DNA of 64,000 nt from Artemia franciscana (GCF_032884065.1 NC_088872.1:38755979-38819978), one strand, 5' to 3'. Numbered from the stretch's first letter, positions 46,801-56,749 are shown. Notes: a model not told the origin generated them from the sequence alone. Translations and numbers: made by a program.

Positions 46801-48616
46801 ATTTTAAAGTACCCACCTCCACTCCTTCTCCCTCTAGAGGGCTCTGAAATTTGCCTACATGACAGGTCTATACCTATTGAAATTTTGACAAAACAACATT
46901 TTACCCTAATTTTCAGTTACTAGCTGCATTTTCTCTACCCTTGGCTCTTAGTCTTTTAGTTCTGCCTTTAGAAAATGCAATTTCTGTTATTTGAGTAGGA
47001 TTTTGAGCCATATCAATGTTTTTCTTCAAAATTTAGGAAATGTATTTGCATATCTTTAAAACCTTATAAAATGGAGGTAGATGGTCATGGTTACTTATTT
47101 GACAAAGATCAAGCAAACATAAAATTTAAAATAGGCTACTGTTTGATTCTTCATTAATTCTTCCTATCTCAGAAAGGGGTTGGGTTAGGAAAATGAAGCT
47201 TTCTGGGATGGGTCTACAGGCTAAAGTATATGCTGGGAAGGTATTTTAAAGTAACAATATCCACTCCTTCTCCCTCTGGAGAGCCCTGAAATTTGCATAC
47301 ATGACAGGTCTATAGCCTACCTATTGAAATTTTGACAAAACAACATTTTACCTTAATTTTCAGTTACCAGTTGCTTTTTCTCTGCCTTTAGTTCTGAAAG
47401 TGCAATTCCTGTTATTTGAGTAGAATTTTGAGCCATATCATTGTTTTGTTTTGTTTTTTTCAAAATTTAGTAAATGTATTGGCATATCTTTAAAACCTTA
47501 TAAAATGGGATTGAGCAAAGTTATGAAGCTGAAAACAATTTTGTTGTACTTAAATTAAGCAGAAGATATATTTTGCAAGGTTTCACTTTTATAACACACA
47601 AATTTTTAAAGGTCATCAAAGGTCAAAGCCCTCTAGAGAGAGAAGGAGTGGATCTAGTTGCTTCAAAATACCTTCCCAGGACATACTTTAGTCTGTATAT
47701 TCATCCCTGAAAGTTTCATTTTCCTAACCTAAACTCTTTCTGAGATAGCAAGAAGTCAATTAACTAGAATTTTACCTAAAATTATTTTCAGTTTCATAAC
47801 TTTGCTTGATCCCATTTTATAAGGTTTTAAATATATAGGCTACAAATACATTTCCTAAATTTTGAAGAAAAAAAAACATTGATATGGCTCAAAATTCTAC
47901 TCAAATAACAGGAATTGCATTTTCAGAACTAAAAGCAGAGAAAAAGCAACTAGTAACTGAAAATTAAGGTAAAATGTTGTTTTGTGAAAATTTCAATAGG
48001 TTCAGACCTGTCATGTAGGCAAATTTCAGGGCCCTCTAAAGGGAGAAGGAAGGACATATTTTAGCCTGTAGACATATTCCTGAAAGTTTCATTTTCCTAG
48101 CATAAACCCTTTCTGTGATAGCAAGAAGTCAATTAGGCTAACTAGAATTTACTGAAATACTGCCATTTGCAGCTTATTCAGAAATTTAATCAATCTTAAT
48201 AGCAAAATAATATTTCAAAAACAAATTTGTGGGAGCTTTTTAAAATACAATTTCTCTCAATTCCTAATCGGTAACATGATGTGAGAGTTTTACCTAATTT
48301 TGCTCAAGTGGATACTGATTTCTTACCTTATTGGGCTATATTTGGAAACAGTATAAAAAAAGAATTGCGTGGTATGTTTATCTAATTCAAACCTTAGTAA
48401 TAGAAATATCTTCAAATAAGCAACATAAAGATATCTCTCTGAGATACTGCATCTAAAGCTTTTGCCTGTAGAAGGCCTACAGGTGAAAAAAAAAGAAAAA
48501 CTTTCAGACAGACAATGTGTTTTACCATCACAATCTGTTAAAACATAATCTATTGAAGCAACAAAAGCTCTGATTTCCTCCTTGGAGAGGGTTTTCAATG
48601 AACGGGCCAAGGACAT
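28634..48616 (-). CDS. PGP: Phosphoglycolate phosphatase-like HAD hydrolase, six exons
   Basis: Joined exons 48616-48526, 42793-42633, 39355-39218, 36362-36155, 31752-31611 and 28826-28634 give 933 bases, 310 codons plus stop, the usual length for the PGP/PDXP (AUM) family. HAD motifs are all present: DCDGVLW at 28-34 (nucleophile Asp28, acid/base Asp30), TNNST at 61-65, Lys221 in IIGKP, and GDR...SD at 245-251 (Asp246, Asp251 for Mg). The C2 cap lies between residues 85 and 200 with VVVGFD at 154-159. Members dephosphorylate 2-phosphoglycolate or glycerol 3-phosphate (PGP) or pyridoxal phosphate (PDXP) in the cytosol; the sequence fits PGP better, but substrate is inference. All junctions are GT-AG and keep frame, so the gene looks functional. 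Confidence 0.93.
29424..29695 (-). mobile_element. 5'-truncated LINE 3' end in intron 5
   Basis: On the minus strand a 3' UTR ends in a short (TTATC)n tail at 29420-29440. The preceding text (AAAATAAATATTATC; CTATAGAGCTTGTGATAG) is like other LINE tails in the window. No coding part remains. Confidence 0.5.
30660..31285. repeat. Pair of direct repeats in intron 5
   Basis: The text AATGAAGAAGAAGAG...GTAATTATTGTAGAGGGAGTT occurs near 30668-30711 and again near 31231-31275, in the same orientation. CTTTCTAGG-CGAAAGA also occurs twice (30600, 30876). It is a partial duplication or two copies of a small dispersed repeat. Confidence 0.55.
31611..31752 (-). CDS. PGP: PGP-like exon 5 (residues 200-246 plus two bases)
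   Basis: Acceptor AAAAG|GTAC. Encodes GTGTLVAAVE, the Lys motif QIIGKPS and IMIGD, ending with two bases of Arg247. Donor CAG|GTAATA. Intron 5 is 2.8 kb. Confidence 0.93.
34375..35600 (+). repeat. Tandem array of ~285-bp units in intron 4
   Basis: Units begin near 34376, 34661, 34936, 35099 and 35491 with GAAAAAATGAGGTATTTTTA then CTTACGAA..GGTGATCGGAT, followed by ATTTAGAAGGATATCGTG, CTCTTATTTTAAATCCCGA, GGATC words, and G runs of up to about 16 (34631, 34779, 34915). The first spacings are 285 and 275; later units are truncated or internally deleted. Short ORFs across the reverse strand are not genes. Confidence 0.85.
35605..35735. repeat. AGAGCTC / CATATGAG dispersed repeat block
   Basis: Contains imperfect repeats AGAGCTCATACCATATGA ... 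CTCTTGGCTCTTAGCTCTT ... GTGCCATATGAGCTGTTAGC. It directly follows the tandem array and may be part of the same composite repeat. Confidence 0.55.
36155..36362 (-). CDS. PGP: PGP-like exon 4 (residues 131-199 plus one base)
   Basis: Acceptor TTTAG|CCC. Encodes PDPVQTDNLPEVF, the conserved AVVVGFDLHISYPKL cap segment and LFVATNTDEVFP. Donor CAG|GTATTT leaves one base of Gly200. Intron 4 (4.4 kb) carries the ~285-bp tandem array. Confidence 0.93.
36365..38160. other. Intron 3 proximal part, no gene seen
   Basis: Contains a C run (36419-36431), a CT-rich stretch (37040-37060) and an ORF of 61 codons with no domain. Dispersed repeat text GCCGAAGTAACCGAACG lies near 37101. Otherwise nothing recognised. 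Confidence 0.4.
38165..38415 (-). mobile_element. tRNA-Ser-derived SINE in intron 3
   Basis: Minus strand: TAACCGAGCGGTTAGCGCAC (A-box region, 38392-38411), then TGGACTTGAAATC with a TGA anticodon-loop sequence as in tRNA-Ser(UGA), a degenerate B box (GGATTCTAGTCC), then the shared SINE body ending AAATGTGTACCTTGAG. The T-arm pairing and discriminator end are not tRNA-like, so this is a SINE, not a tRNA gene. Confidence 0.75.
39218..39355 (-). CDS. PGP: PGP-like exon 3 (residues 85-130)
   Basis: Acceptor TTTAG|GAAG. Encodes EEIVGTARIVATYLK to GIDFFGLG, the first part of the cap domain. Donor GGA|GTAAGT. Exactly 46 codons, phase 0 at both ends. Intron 3 is 2.9 kb. Confidence 0.92.
39890..40145 (+). 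repeat. Family A fragment in intron 2
   Basis: GTTTAAGTTTTAATGTTGCT plus CCTTACTTTC, AATTTAATTTCTGATCGCTTT, then C-rich GAAAAATT units. These are the body parts of family A in the usual order, without a complete fold-back. Confidence 0.65.
40298..40616 (+). repeat. Local triplication in intron 2
   Basis: The segment AAACTTGAAAAAACGCATCA...ATTTCTGGGAATACTTC occurs three times, starting near 40323, 40463 and 40543, with decreasing length. The first two also share the preceding TTTAGAGGGGAGGAGTACAA. Unit length is about 140, 100 and 75 bases. Confidence 0.8.
40617..42632. other. Intron 2 distal part, no gene seen
   Basis: A C-array remnant of family A lies at 40780-40860. The remainder includes a dispersed repeat with AAATAAATCTCAAACG (41303-41480), AT-rich text, and short terms such as CCTACTGCGTCATTGGAGCTT repeated in variant form near 41551 and 41829. 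No ORF of interest. Confidence 0.4.
42633..42793 (-). CDS. PGP: PGP-like exon 2 (residues 31-84)
   Basis: Acceptor TTTTAG|GTG completes DCDGVLW. Continues through motif II (VTNNSTKTREEY) to KLGFSASK with donor AAG|GTATTT, phase 0. Intron 2 is 3.3 kb. Confidence 0.93.
43590..44360 (+). repeat. Family A copy in intron 1
   Basis: Follows the family order: AATTTCTGCTCCTTTTTCAA, CCCC..GAAAATT units (43690-43760), the CAACTATGCTTAACAAAGAG segment, GGTAACTTTGGGGAAAAAGG, TTGCCCTCCAATGTTTTTGA and AAAGATCTAGAACTT, then a terminal part near 44280-44345. Diverged and non-coding. Confidence 0.65.
45258..45478 (+). mobile_element. tRNA-Ser-derived SINE in intron 1
   Basis: A-box-like GCAGTTAGCATGCTGGACTT, anticodon-stem CTTGAAATCC, B-box-like GGTTTAAGTCC (45309-45319), then CAGTGGCATGACTCTG, CTCAGCCAGAGTAAACC and AAATGGGTGCATGGAGGAAT. 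Same body as the other SINEs. It ends exactly where the fold-back at 45479 begins. Confidence 0.75.
45479..45892. repeat. 414-bp fold-back element
   Basis: Left arm (AAATGTATCA..GTTCATAA, ATTGACTTA, AAAGTGAACATAC, TTGATGCCTTTTTT) is mirrored by the right arm (AAAAAAGGCATCAA, GTATGTTCACTTT, TAAGTCAAT, GAACTATGATACATTT). The arms are about 85 bases with a few mismatches; the centre is AT-rich. It is MITE-like. A partial copy of its GATGCCTTTTTT end lies near 46299. Confidence 0.8.
46455..48155. repeat. Cluster of direct and inverted repeats in intron 1
   Basis: A unit containing TTGACTTCTTGCTA, GAAAGGGTTTAGGTT, GAAACTTTCAGGGATGGGTC, TACAGGCTAAAGTAT and CCACTCCTTCTCCCTCT occurs in direct orientation near 46465, 46705 and 47150, and inverted near 47630-47775 and 48030-48150. 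Direct and inverted copies could pair in the pre-mRNA to form long duplex RNA. Copies are 5-20% diverged by eye. Confidence 0.8.
48526..48616 (-). CDS. PGP: PGP-like exon 1 (residues 1-30 plus one base)
   Basis: Starts at the ATG at 48614-48616. Encodes MSLARSLKTLSKEEI and ends in LTDCD plus the first base of Gly31. Donor is G|GTAAAA. The exon ends inside the catalytic DxD motif, and intron 1 (5.7 kb) interrupts the Gly codon. The promoter and any untranslated 5' exon cannot be identified; no clear TATA box lies just upstream. Confidence 0.93.
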
Positions 48617-48829
48617 TTTCTAGTTTTAAATTTATTATCTAAAATGTTCCACGGTTGCGCATTCTCTTATGTCCTCGAAATTTGATTAGCTAGTAGAAAA
48701 CCCCCTAAATTTTCTTTCACTGAACGGAACCTTGCCTTGAGATGCGCACATAATGCAATTAAACAATGCGCAAAACCATATTGAGAGTTCAGATACAGTT
48801 GTGGCTCGAAGGAGGTGTGAGGGGGATAC

Positions 48830-49400
48830 ACCCCCCTTTAGTTTTTAAGTTGCATAAATCGTTTATTTTGACTTCGTTGAGGACCCAGATGCTTAATTCA
48901 GAGACAGGCAATGTTGTATTTTCCTTTTCCAGGAAAGAATTGTGCATGTCTGAACTTCTCGGTAATGAAAGCTCAGGTTCAATTATAGATAATAAAAATC
49001 TAGAATCATTTTATTTAAAAAAAGAATAGGATCGTTTTATTTTATCGTTTACTTGTATTTCTATAACTTTGTTTTTAAACAGGGTCTTTTAAATTGAACC
49101 AAGTTTGAAGGATGGAGTGGACTGGTAGCAACTAGTGCTTTAAAAGCCTGCCTATTTTCGTCTATAATTTGTTTTTGTCTGATCGTTCATGTCTAGCCCC
49201 TACTTTTGTGAATTCATATAAGTTGTTTTTATTGGCCTCATCTAGTTCCCAGGCGCTTAATTCAGTCAGAGACAGTCTATCTTGCATTTTCCTTCTCCTT
49301 CTTCTTCGTTACATAGCACTTAGACTGTATTATAAATCCTTATGGCTTAAAAGTTGGTTTATTCTTCTCCATAGCATTGAATTTATATTCTTCCAAGGGG
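48830..49400 (+). repeat. Diverged direct repeat upstream of the gene
   Basis: The segment near 48840-48930 (GTTTATTTTGACTTCGTTGA, ATGCTTAATTCAGAGACAG, TTGTATTTTCCTTTTCC) recurs near 49205-49295 as a diverged copy (GTTTTTATTGGCCTC, GCGCTTAATTCAGTCAGAGA, TTGCATTTTCCTTCTCC). The second half of the first unit (49020-49190) resembles 51490-51662, beyond the LINE. The origin is unknown. Confidence 0.5.
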
Positions 49401-49479
49401 GAAAGAAAACCAATTTGACTTTTTCATAAGTGTCAAACAAGGGAAATGCAAGGTACTGCTACCTTTTCCCCGCAATTTA

Positions 49480-51420
49480 AGATTAAACTTGGCAGATACC
49501 CCTACGGGTCTTGCGATAGGACCTTCTATTGTCGACTCATCTTCTTACAAGTTGCAGGACTTCTTTTGTAAAATATCGAGACTTTGGAAGAAGTCAATGA
49601 TCCTCTTGAAGATTTATCTCTCTTCCTGGGCTCAGAGATCTGCATCTTGCAGCAGTTTAATATTTTCCTATAATCCCAACTTCTTTTTGGTTCTTTTCAG
49701 CTCAGAAGAAATTATTGCTGACCTTAGATATTCAAGCAAAAGATGCTGAATAGTTTTTATTGTTGATGCGCATTTGCGACAGAAAGGGCTTTGGTGTTTT
49801 TTCACCAGTGTTCTTTCCTCCTATGAAATCATTGGTTGGTTTTTAATCCTCAGAAAGGACAAGTTATCCTTCCGGTCCTTAAATAAGAGCTTCACCGGTC
49901 TATAGTGAAGTAATTTGCAATTTCTACGTCTCAGGGAATCACTAATGGTGATAGATACTGAGTTTTGGCCGATTCCAGAACACTTCTGGATTGCTTGGTT
50001 TGCATGTTGGTTAGTTTCCTCGTTAAAACGCATTCTCTAGTGGCTGAGGACCTGCCAGTAAGCTAGCTCTATACCCTCCTTGGCAAGGGTTATTATCAAT
50101 TCTCACAACCAATGGGTATCCCTGTCAATAGCTTAAGAATGGATTTTTCTTGATAATTTGTAGAAATGACTAGGAGTCTGAGAGCACAACTGCCTTTTTC
50201 GTGGGACGAAGGTTTGCGTGGACCACCTTCAGAGTCCCCTATATTGCAGTAATTTCACTCATAAGGACAGAGGGGCCGTCAGAAAGCAGTTTCGAAATGT
50301 GAAGGTTTAGCTGGGGGATGACAGCCACAGCAGCTGCTTTGCCTGCTTATACGGAGCCGTCTGTATAAATTCCAAAGAACTCGTGGAACTTTGTCACTCC
50401 AATATTTTGGAATTCCGCTTGAATTGTTACTGAAGGAATATTTTCCTTCTTTTCTGCAACTAGACGGAGGCATAAATTAACAGGAGTTACCCTCCATGCT
50501 GGAAGAAAAGGCAGACAAGGGAAAGATAAACGGTCATTTTGCCAGGTTGGGTATTTGGAAATAAAAGTGTTCCATACCCAGATTCTCCGTGAAGATTGAG
50601 TGCTCATTTCACAAATGTTAACGGGTACAGTAGATGGTCTAAGCCGTATGCCTGAATCTTTGTTAAATTCCTTCCTGATAGCATTTGGTTCCGAGGAAAT
50701 CCCGGTAGTTAGCGAACCTTTTCTCCCTCTAAGTGGTGGTGAAGCTCTAAAGCAGTTCTAAAAGATATATTTTGAAGGGTCTCTAGCTTTTCTATGGTTG
50801 TTTTACTATAATTGATGCATACTATCAGTCCATAATCAATTTTTGATCTGATAAACTTCTGATAAAAATCCAGCAGAACTTTGGGAGAATTGGCACATCA
50901 GAAGGAAGTAAGTCGTCTAATTATTGATATCTTTTCACGCGAGGCTGCTTCACAGCTTGGACGTGAGCATTCCATGTGAGCCGTTGACCCAAAGTGAACC
51001 CTAAAATCATAGGGTTAGCTTCAAGCTGAATTAATCAGCCTCTCATGTAATGCTGTAGTGCTCGGGCGTTTCGTTTGCTATGGAAGATTACTGCTTTCGT
51101 TTTAATGCCTGATATTGGAAGGGATAACACTTCCGAGAAAGATTCTAGTTCAAGCATGGCTTTTCGTAGATTAGTCTCCAATTCTTCAATTGAGTGTCCA
51201 CATTCGCAAATAGTGACATTGTCCACATAATCCTTCTTAGATATTGTTGAACTTGAAAGTTCAAATTCAGATATCATCAGCAGAAAAAGCAGAGGGCTGA
51301 GAAGAGATCCCTAGGTAGTCCTACCCCAATCGTTTTGACTGATGAGAGTGACTGATTTACCTAAATCCTGAGAGATCGGTTTTTCTCCTAAAAAGACTTT
51401 GGAATTTTTTCAACTTTTCA
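49480..51420 (-). mobile_element. Decayed LINE with reverse transcriptase and RNase H
   Basis: On the minus strand the reverse transcriptase end reads KKDYVDNVTICECG (51240 region; the usual YADD is now YVDN) followed by SIEELETNLRKAM and LPISGIKTKAVIFHSKR. Further on, an RNase H domain is legible: FFGIYTDGSV (50380), SEITAI (50255) and AVVLSDS (50185), the positions of its first three acidic residues. Stops follow all three motifs. LINEs with an RNase H domain belong to the I-like groups (established knowledge); the exact clade is not determined. Confidence 0.75.
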
Positions 51421-51949
51421 GTTGAGAACTCGTTTATTTTAGTACTGCTTAGCTTCATTCATAAATACCAAAAACCAAATTTGCATGTAAATAGAATAGA
51501 TTCATTTATTTTATCGTTCAATTCTTATTTTTAATAATTTAGGATTTAAACGGAATCGTTTAAACTTAAACCATGTTTAAAGAGACTGGACTGGTAGCCT
51601 AGCAGCTCGCCTCAAAAATATGTTTAAACTTGTGTATGATTTGTTACTGCCGGATCGTTCAATATTTTGGAAAATTTCAAGTAAAGCCTGACTATATAGT
51701 ATGAACAAACCAAAAAGCAAGAGACGTGGTTACCTGCATGTGACATGGGTGGAACTTTGATTACGAGTGGAAAAGAAGGTATGAGTGTGTTAAACACAAT
51801 GGAAAAGTAGTCAGAATTAAAAAAAGACCCTTTAGCAAGGAGACACAAAAGTAAGAGACCCAGAGCAAGTGTATCCTAGACAGCGAAACACTCAATTACA
51901 AAACGTTATCGAGACGGATATAACACTTGAAAAGAACGTGCAACATTTT

Positions 51950-53685
51950 GCTATGTATTCAGAATTTGTTTCTCAGGACAGGAGTACTTTTGAACAGCTG
52001 GAGTATTTCCTTCAACAACAATAATGAGTAATGTTCAAACTTATAACGTACAGAAATTAGACAAAAAAAAATATTCCAGATGTTATGTTCTAAAATTACT
52101 CGAACTATCCCAATTTTTTGTTTACTCTTTGTGGTATTTTATTTTTTATATCAGGCCAATAATCAACAGAAATGATGAGAATGAGTGAAATATAGGACAA
52201 GACGTCTCCAATCAAAGACCCGACAAGGTATTTTTACATGTATTGCTGGAACACATTATCAGTAGTTGCTGGTTCCAATGCCATTTTTAAGTCTGTCCAA
52301 GAAAATTCTATGTTGAATGCAAGATATATCTTGGTGGAAATACAATCCACATCATCTTTATGTTTGAGCTATGTAAAGAGCAAACAGTAGATTGCATTGA
52401 AGAACTTCTTAGCATTTCAACGATCACAGGAGTTGTCAAAAGGTGCAGTGACTATTTTGAAACTGTAGTTCACAAGGATTCAGAAATAAGGAAGCCAAAA
52501 CCAAGGGTTAACTTATTTCGCGTGGTCCTAATCGACCAAAGCTGAGTGTATTCAATTGATATTCAAGTTGAACCTTGAATTTCAAAACTGAAACAGGGAC
52601 ATTTTCATCTGGGATACATAAGGATGACCAGTTCCCTACCAGGCCTACAGACTAAACACTGTTATGGAACATAGTGCATATTAATGTCTAGGTGGACTGC
52701 AATAGCTGAAACCATACAAGCAGTAGTTGCTTCGTTTGAAGCAATCGTTTCAGCTATTGACGAATATAAATAGATAAAGAACGACAATGCGAAGACAAAG
52801 GCACGAACTACCTGCTTTCTGAAAAGGATTCTAAGCTTAGACTTTATCACCTGTCTCATATTTATGTGTGAGATCAGGATAGCAACAGAAAAACTTGAAG
52901 AAGAGGAGATCAACATCATTGATTTAATCAAGATGCTTGAAGCTATGAAGAAACTTTTCGAAGGAACATCGGAGGATGAAATCAACGATTTAATTGACAG
53001 TGCAGCTGTGTTTGCCAGATGGATTGAAGTTGATTCAAGGGCAGATTTCATTAAACGTAATCGTCGGCAACCCGACGTAACCGACGGCAACCCATATCAT
53101 TTTGAGAGCCGAGCTCAGAGTCAAGCAGAGATCTCGATGTATCATTTCTATAGACAACATTTTAGAACCCTGCTTGATGAGTTGACTGCAATGACGGAGG
53201 ATAATCAAAGAGCTTACTTTGGCAACTTTCAGCCATTTTGCTCCTTACTTCAGCTTCCTTTAAAAAAAGACTTTCGGTTACATACATTGAACCAGCAACA
53301 ACTGCTAGTTTGCAAAACTAAGAAAGAACTTCAGATTCTACTGCTCTTTAAGCAGAGCTTGGAGTTATGGGTTCAGTTCTGCCACAGCGCCACTTGCTTC
53401 AGAGAAGGCGTAGGTGAAGGAAATCACCGGTAATATTAGCTTAAGCAAGCTAATCGTCTCTGCAAATTGGTCGTGATACCACCTGTTGCAGTTTCTGCAG
53501 CCAAAAGAACATTCAGCAAGCTCAAGCTTGTTAATCATTTGCTGAGAAATGTCATCGTTGATTCTTGACTAGATTCCCTCATGTTGTCCACGAACGAGAA
53601 AGACTTTACCAATGCCATTGACTTAAACAAGACTGTCCAACAGTGGTCCACATTGAAGAAGGGGCGAACACAATTTTAAATGTCC
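51950..53685 (+). mobile_element. hAT-like transposase relic
   Basis: The core is an open frame at 52864-53433. Downstream, 53470-53680 reads VIPPVAVSAAKRTFSKLKLV, NHLLRNVIVD, then after one stop LDSLMLSTNEKDF and AIDLNKTVQQW. RTFSKLK-LR and the following segment are the signature of the C-terminal dimerisation domain of hAT transposases (also in ZMYM/PRKRIR-type domesticated relatives). Upstream from about 52230 the coding text is broken by stops. Terminal inverted repeats were not found. Confidence 0.7.
52864..53433 (+). pseudogene. hAT-like transposase central fragment, 189 codons
   Basis: Encodes LEEEEINIIDLIKMLEAM, VFARWIEVDSRADFIKRNRR, then AQSQAEISMYHFYRQHF and LLDELTAMTEDNQRA. The R(A)DF...RNRR and 'YHFYRQ..R.LLDEL' segments match the layout of the linker in ZMYM1/hAT-like transposases, between the helical insertion and the dimerisation domain. 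The catalytic DDE residues cannot be assigned here. The frame ends before the dimerisation part, which is in another frame. Confidence 0.6.
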
Positions 53686-54257
53686 TTAGTTACACATTTA
53701 CGCATGAGGTATTCTGTTTTAATTTCTTTTTTGTCTCTGTAGCTAAATATAAATGATAAGAAATTAATGTATAATAAATTTTCATTTGTTGAGCAATATG
53801 ATCTAGGAGTCTTTTAAATGTGGGAGTCTCACCCCCTGGCCTGGTTGCTTCGAGCCATCCCTGATCAGATATGCTCTTATTGCAATTTAACAATATTTTC
53901 AGAATGAAAAGCTTGTAGTTGTTACTCTTCTTTGATTCATTTAAATCACCATCAATTAATCTTCACATCCAGACCTGAGTACCTAAAACTGAATGCGTCG
54001 AGCTGTTTTCTCCAACAGGGAATTCTGGTGAAAAATCGCATTACTTGACTTTTTCTTCACTCAAATTCACTTCCTAAACTGTCCGGTTTACCGCATTACA
54101 ATAATAATAATTTATTTGTTACCCGCTTGTTTTAACAATTTAAGCGGATTAAAAAACACAACAGGAAAGAAAAACAAAATAACACAGACAATAGAACCAA
54201 TATAATCTAATCAAACGGTGGTAAGGACCCAAACGTTGACAGGCATCAGCTCCTAAT

Positions 54258-56745
54258 CTAGCATAACGTTTTTTCATAAATAAAAATAATATCGGTGGCA
54301 CAAAACTTTCTAATAATCTTCCAATTTCTATAAGAAAGCGGCAGATACAAGAAATATTTGTAATAAAGAAAATACAGAACTCTTATATTTTGTAAATCTT
54401 GATTATTAGAAAACGGGCGCAAACTGGACAGAAACAATATTGAGTGATCGCAATATGTAGAATAAAGTCTGGATAGAGCCTTTCGTGAAAATCTGCCTCG
54501 GTTTGGGAAAGTTTTTGCGTACCCAATTTTAAGTTTACTTTTAATATCATTAAGCCCATAAGATAAAAAAGCCGATAAAGATGTACTGATACCAAGCCAC
54601 AAAATAGAAGAAACAAGCTTAACTGAAAGAGAACCACAAGCAAGATCACTACTTTGTTTGAGGCCGACTTCCTCAAAGACTTAGAAACAAGCTGGGTCGA
54701 TTTAATTAGGCTAGATTTAGTGTGGCTAATCAAAGTAAATTATCTGTATATGCAATATACGAACGATTTGTTAGGCCTAAAAAAATGATGGATTAATATG
54801 TGGCAAAACAGAATAAAGAAAAGCATTAAAAAGATACGGAGATAGGAACTCCTTGCATAAGAACAGAACGGACAGGGATATTACCAGCGTAAGTATCACC
54901 TGACGTTAGTCGAACATATGAATTAGCATACCAAAAACGAAGAGTTGATATAACTGACACATTACTACCAAATTGCATTAAAGAATACGAAAGTTGGCGA
55001 AGCTAGAGCATGATGAGCATGTTGGCATCCTATATACGGCTTGGACCCAAACTGATAAGACGTATAATCTACTTTAGACAGGAGATGAGGGAGCAAAACA
55101 TATTCAAATACTTTACTTAAAGCACACGCAACCAAAATAGGCCTATGCGAAGCGCAACTAATTGGATCCTTACCACGTTTAAAATTGAATAATGTTACCA
55201 AATAAAAAAGAATCAGGGTCTGAAGACGAGCATAAACACATGTGGAAAAATAGCTGTACATGACAAACTAATTCCTCCGAATCGATATTGAGGTGAAAAG
55301 CACTGATGCCGTCGATATTATACTATTTTGAGTTAAGTCTCTCCACATTTCTTTTGACACGGTCGATACAAACGGGAGGTGCATGATCTTGTATGACTTT
55401 CTTAGGTAACAGATTAGAGCAGAGGGTGGCAAAATGAGAATGAACCGCATATATCACTGCATCGAAATCTTACTATAACAATTGATCCATGATACATTCG
55501 GGATTTGGTCGGCCATAGGCGATCTATCGAACTTCGCGACATTAATCACTTTTTTCCACAGGCTAGGAGTCTTAGGGAATTCGGCAACATTATACCTAAC
55601 TCTTCGAAGATAATGTTTAAAATCCAGCTTTGTTCTTTGTTTAATATCGAAAATATTACCCCTTTAGGGGCGGCCGCAAGCTAACCATATTTTGAGCCAC
55701 AACTTAGCCCGATTTTTCATAGTTTTGAGCTCTGGGTCATTCTTCCAAATTGAACTTCTTGTCTGGGCTCGAAAGCGACATGGGGGAACAACTACTTCTT
55801 TAGACCTCTTTAAGCGCAACACAATGTGGCTATAATGAATATTAAGCTGAATTCGGGATTGTGGGGATACAACGATTGTACACAACAGATGAAAAGGACT
55901 TTAATATTTGATGGAAAGTTAACAAGCGTGGAAAAATAAAGAGGCCAGTCAGCTTTGTTCCATTCTCTGTTAGAAATCCACTTCCTAGAATTAGGACGAA
56001 GGTTCTTCTCAGCAGTAGCATTAAGGGTAACAATGAGGGACAAGGGGATATGTTCATAATCACCTTCATCATGATCTCCATGGACTTCGCCACAGATGAG
56101 ACCAGAAGAAACAATACACTGGTCAATGTCAGAAAGTGAGCCACTATTACGGATATACGAAGGCAACTGTATAACAGTGGTCCACATTGATATATTATTG
56201 ATATACGAAGGCATTTTTCTTCAAAATTCTGTAACTTCTTGGTAGTGAATCTAAAAGAAGCTCGGTCCGCACTGAAGAAAAGTTAATATTACATTTCATC
56301 TCACCAATTAATAACCAATCCAATCCATTATTCTCGATGCCATTCAGAAGACTTTTTATTAATGCGCAAGATTCTGTAAATTTTGTGAAACTTTGGAGGG
56401 ATTTCTAGTCGAAGGGGAGATAAAAATTAATGAGGACAAGGTTGCCAAGACGAATAGCAATATAACAATCACTCTCGTGAAAACATAAAGGGGGTGGTGA
56501 AAACAGCGTCTTTTTATTAAACATGCTAGGCTACCTGATGGTCTGCCAGAGGTTTTGCGGGGACTTTTAGAAAAAACTAAATGTTCGTTACTTCCGCGTA
56601 GGGAGTTTAAATTCACTAAGGGTAGGAAATTTTCCTGGAGGAATAAAACATCAAAATTTTCTAATTTCTGATCTAAAGAAACGTCTTTATCCTTCGTACC
56701 GTTACTATTGAACGAACATATAGTGATGTTAGTCTTAGCATTCAT
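54258..56745 (-). pseudogene. LINE ORF2 (endonuclease and reverse transcriptase), broken
   Basis: Begins MNAKTNITICSFNSNGTKD with FDVLFLQENF, the N-terminal strand and catalytic Glu region of APE-type endonuclease. The reverse transcriptase is legible as RPILVACALSKVFEYVLLPH and SYQFGSKPYIGCQHAH (55170-55000), VLMQGVPISV (54870; normally RQGCPLSP), and AYTDN (54745; normally YADD). The catalytic second Asp is lost and stops are frequent. Confidence 0.7.
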
Positions 56746-56749
56746 TTTC

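Noticed and set aside
52662..53090. A 142-codon minus-strand ORF
   Set aside because: It is the antisense shadow of the hAT-like transposase frame at 52864-53433.
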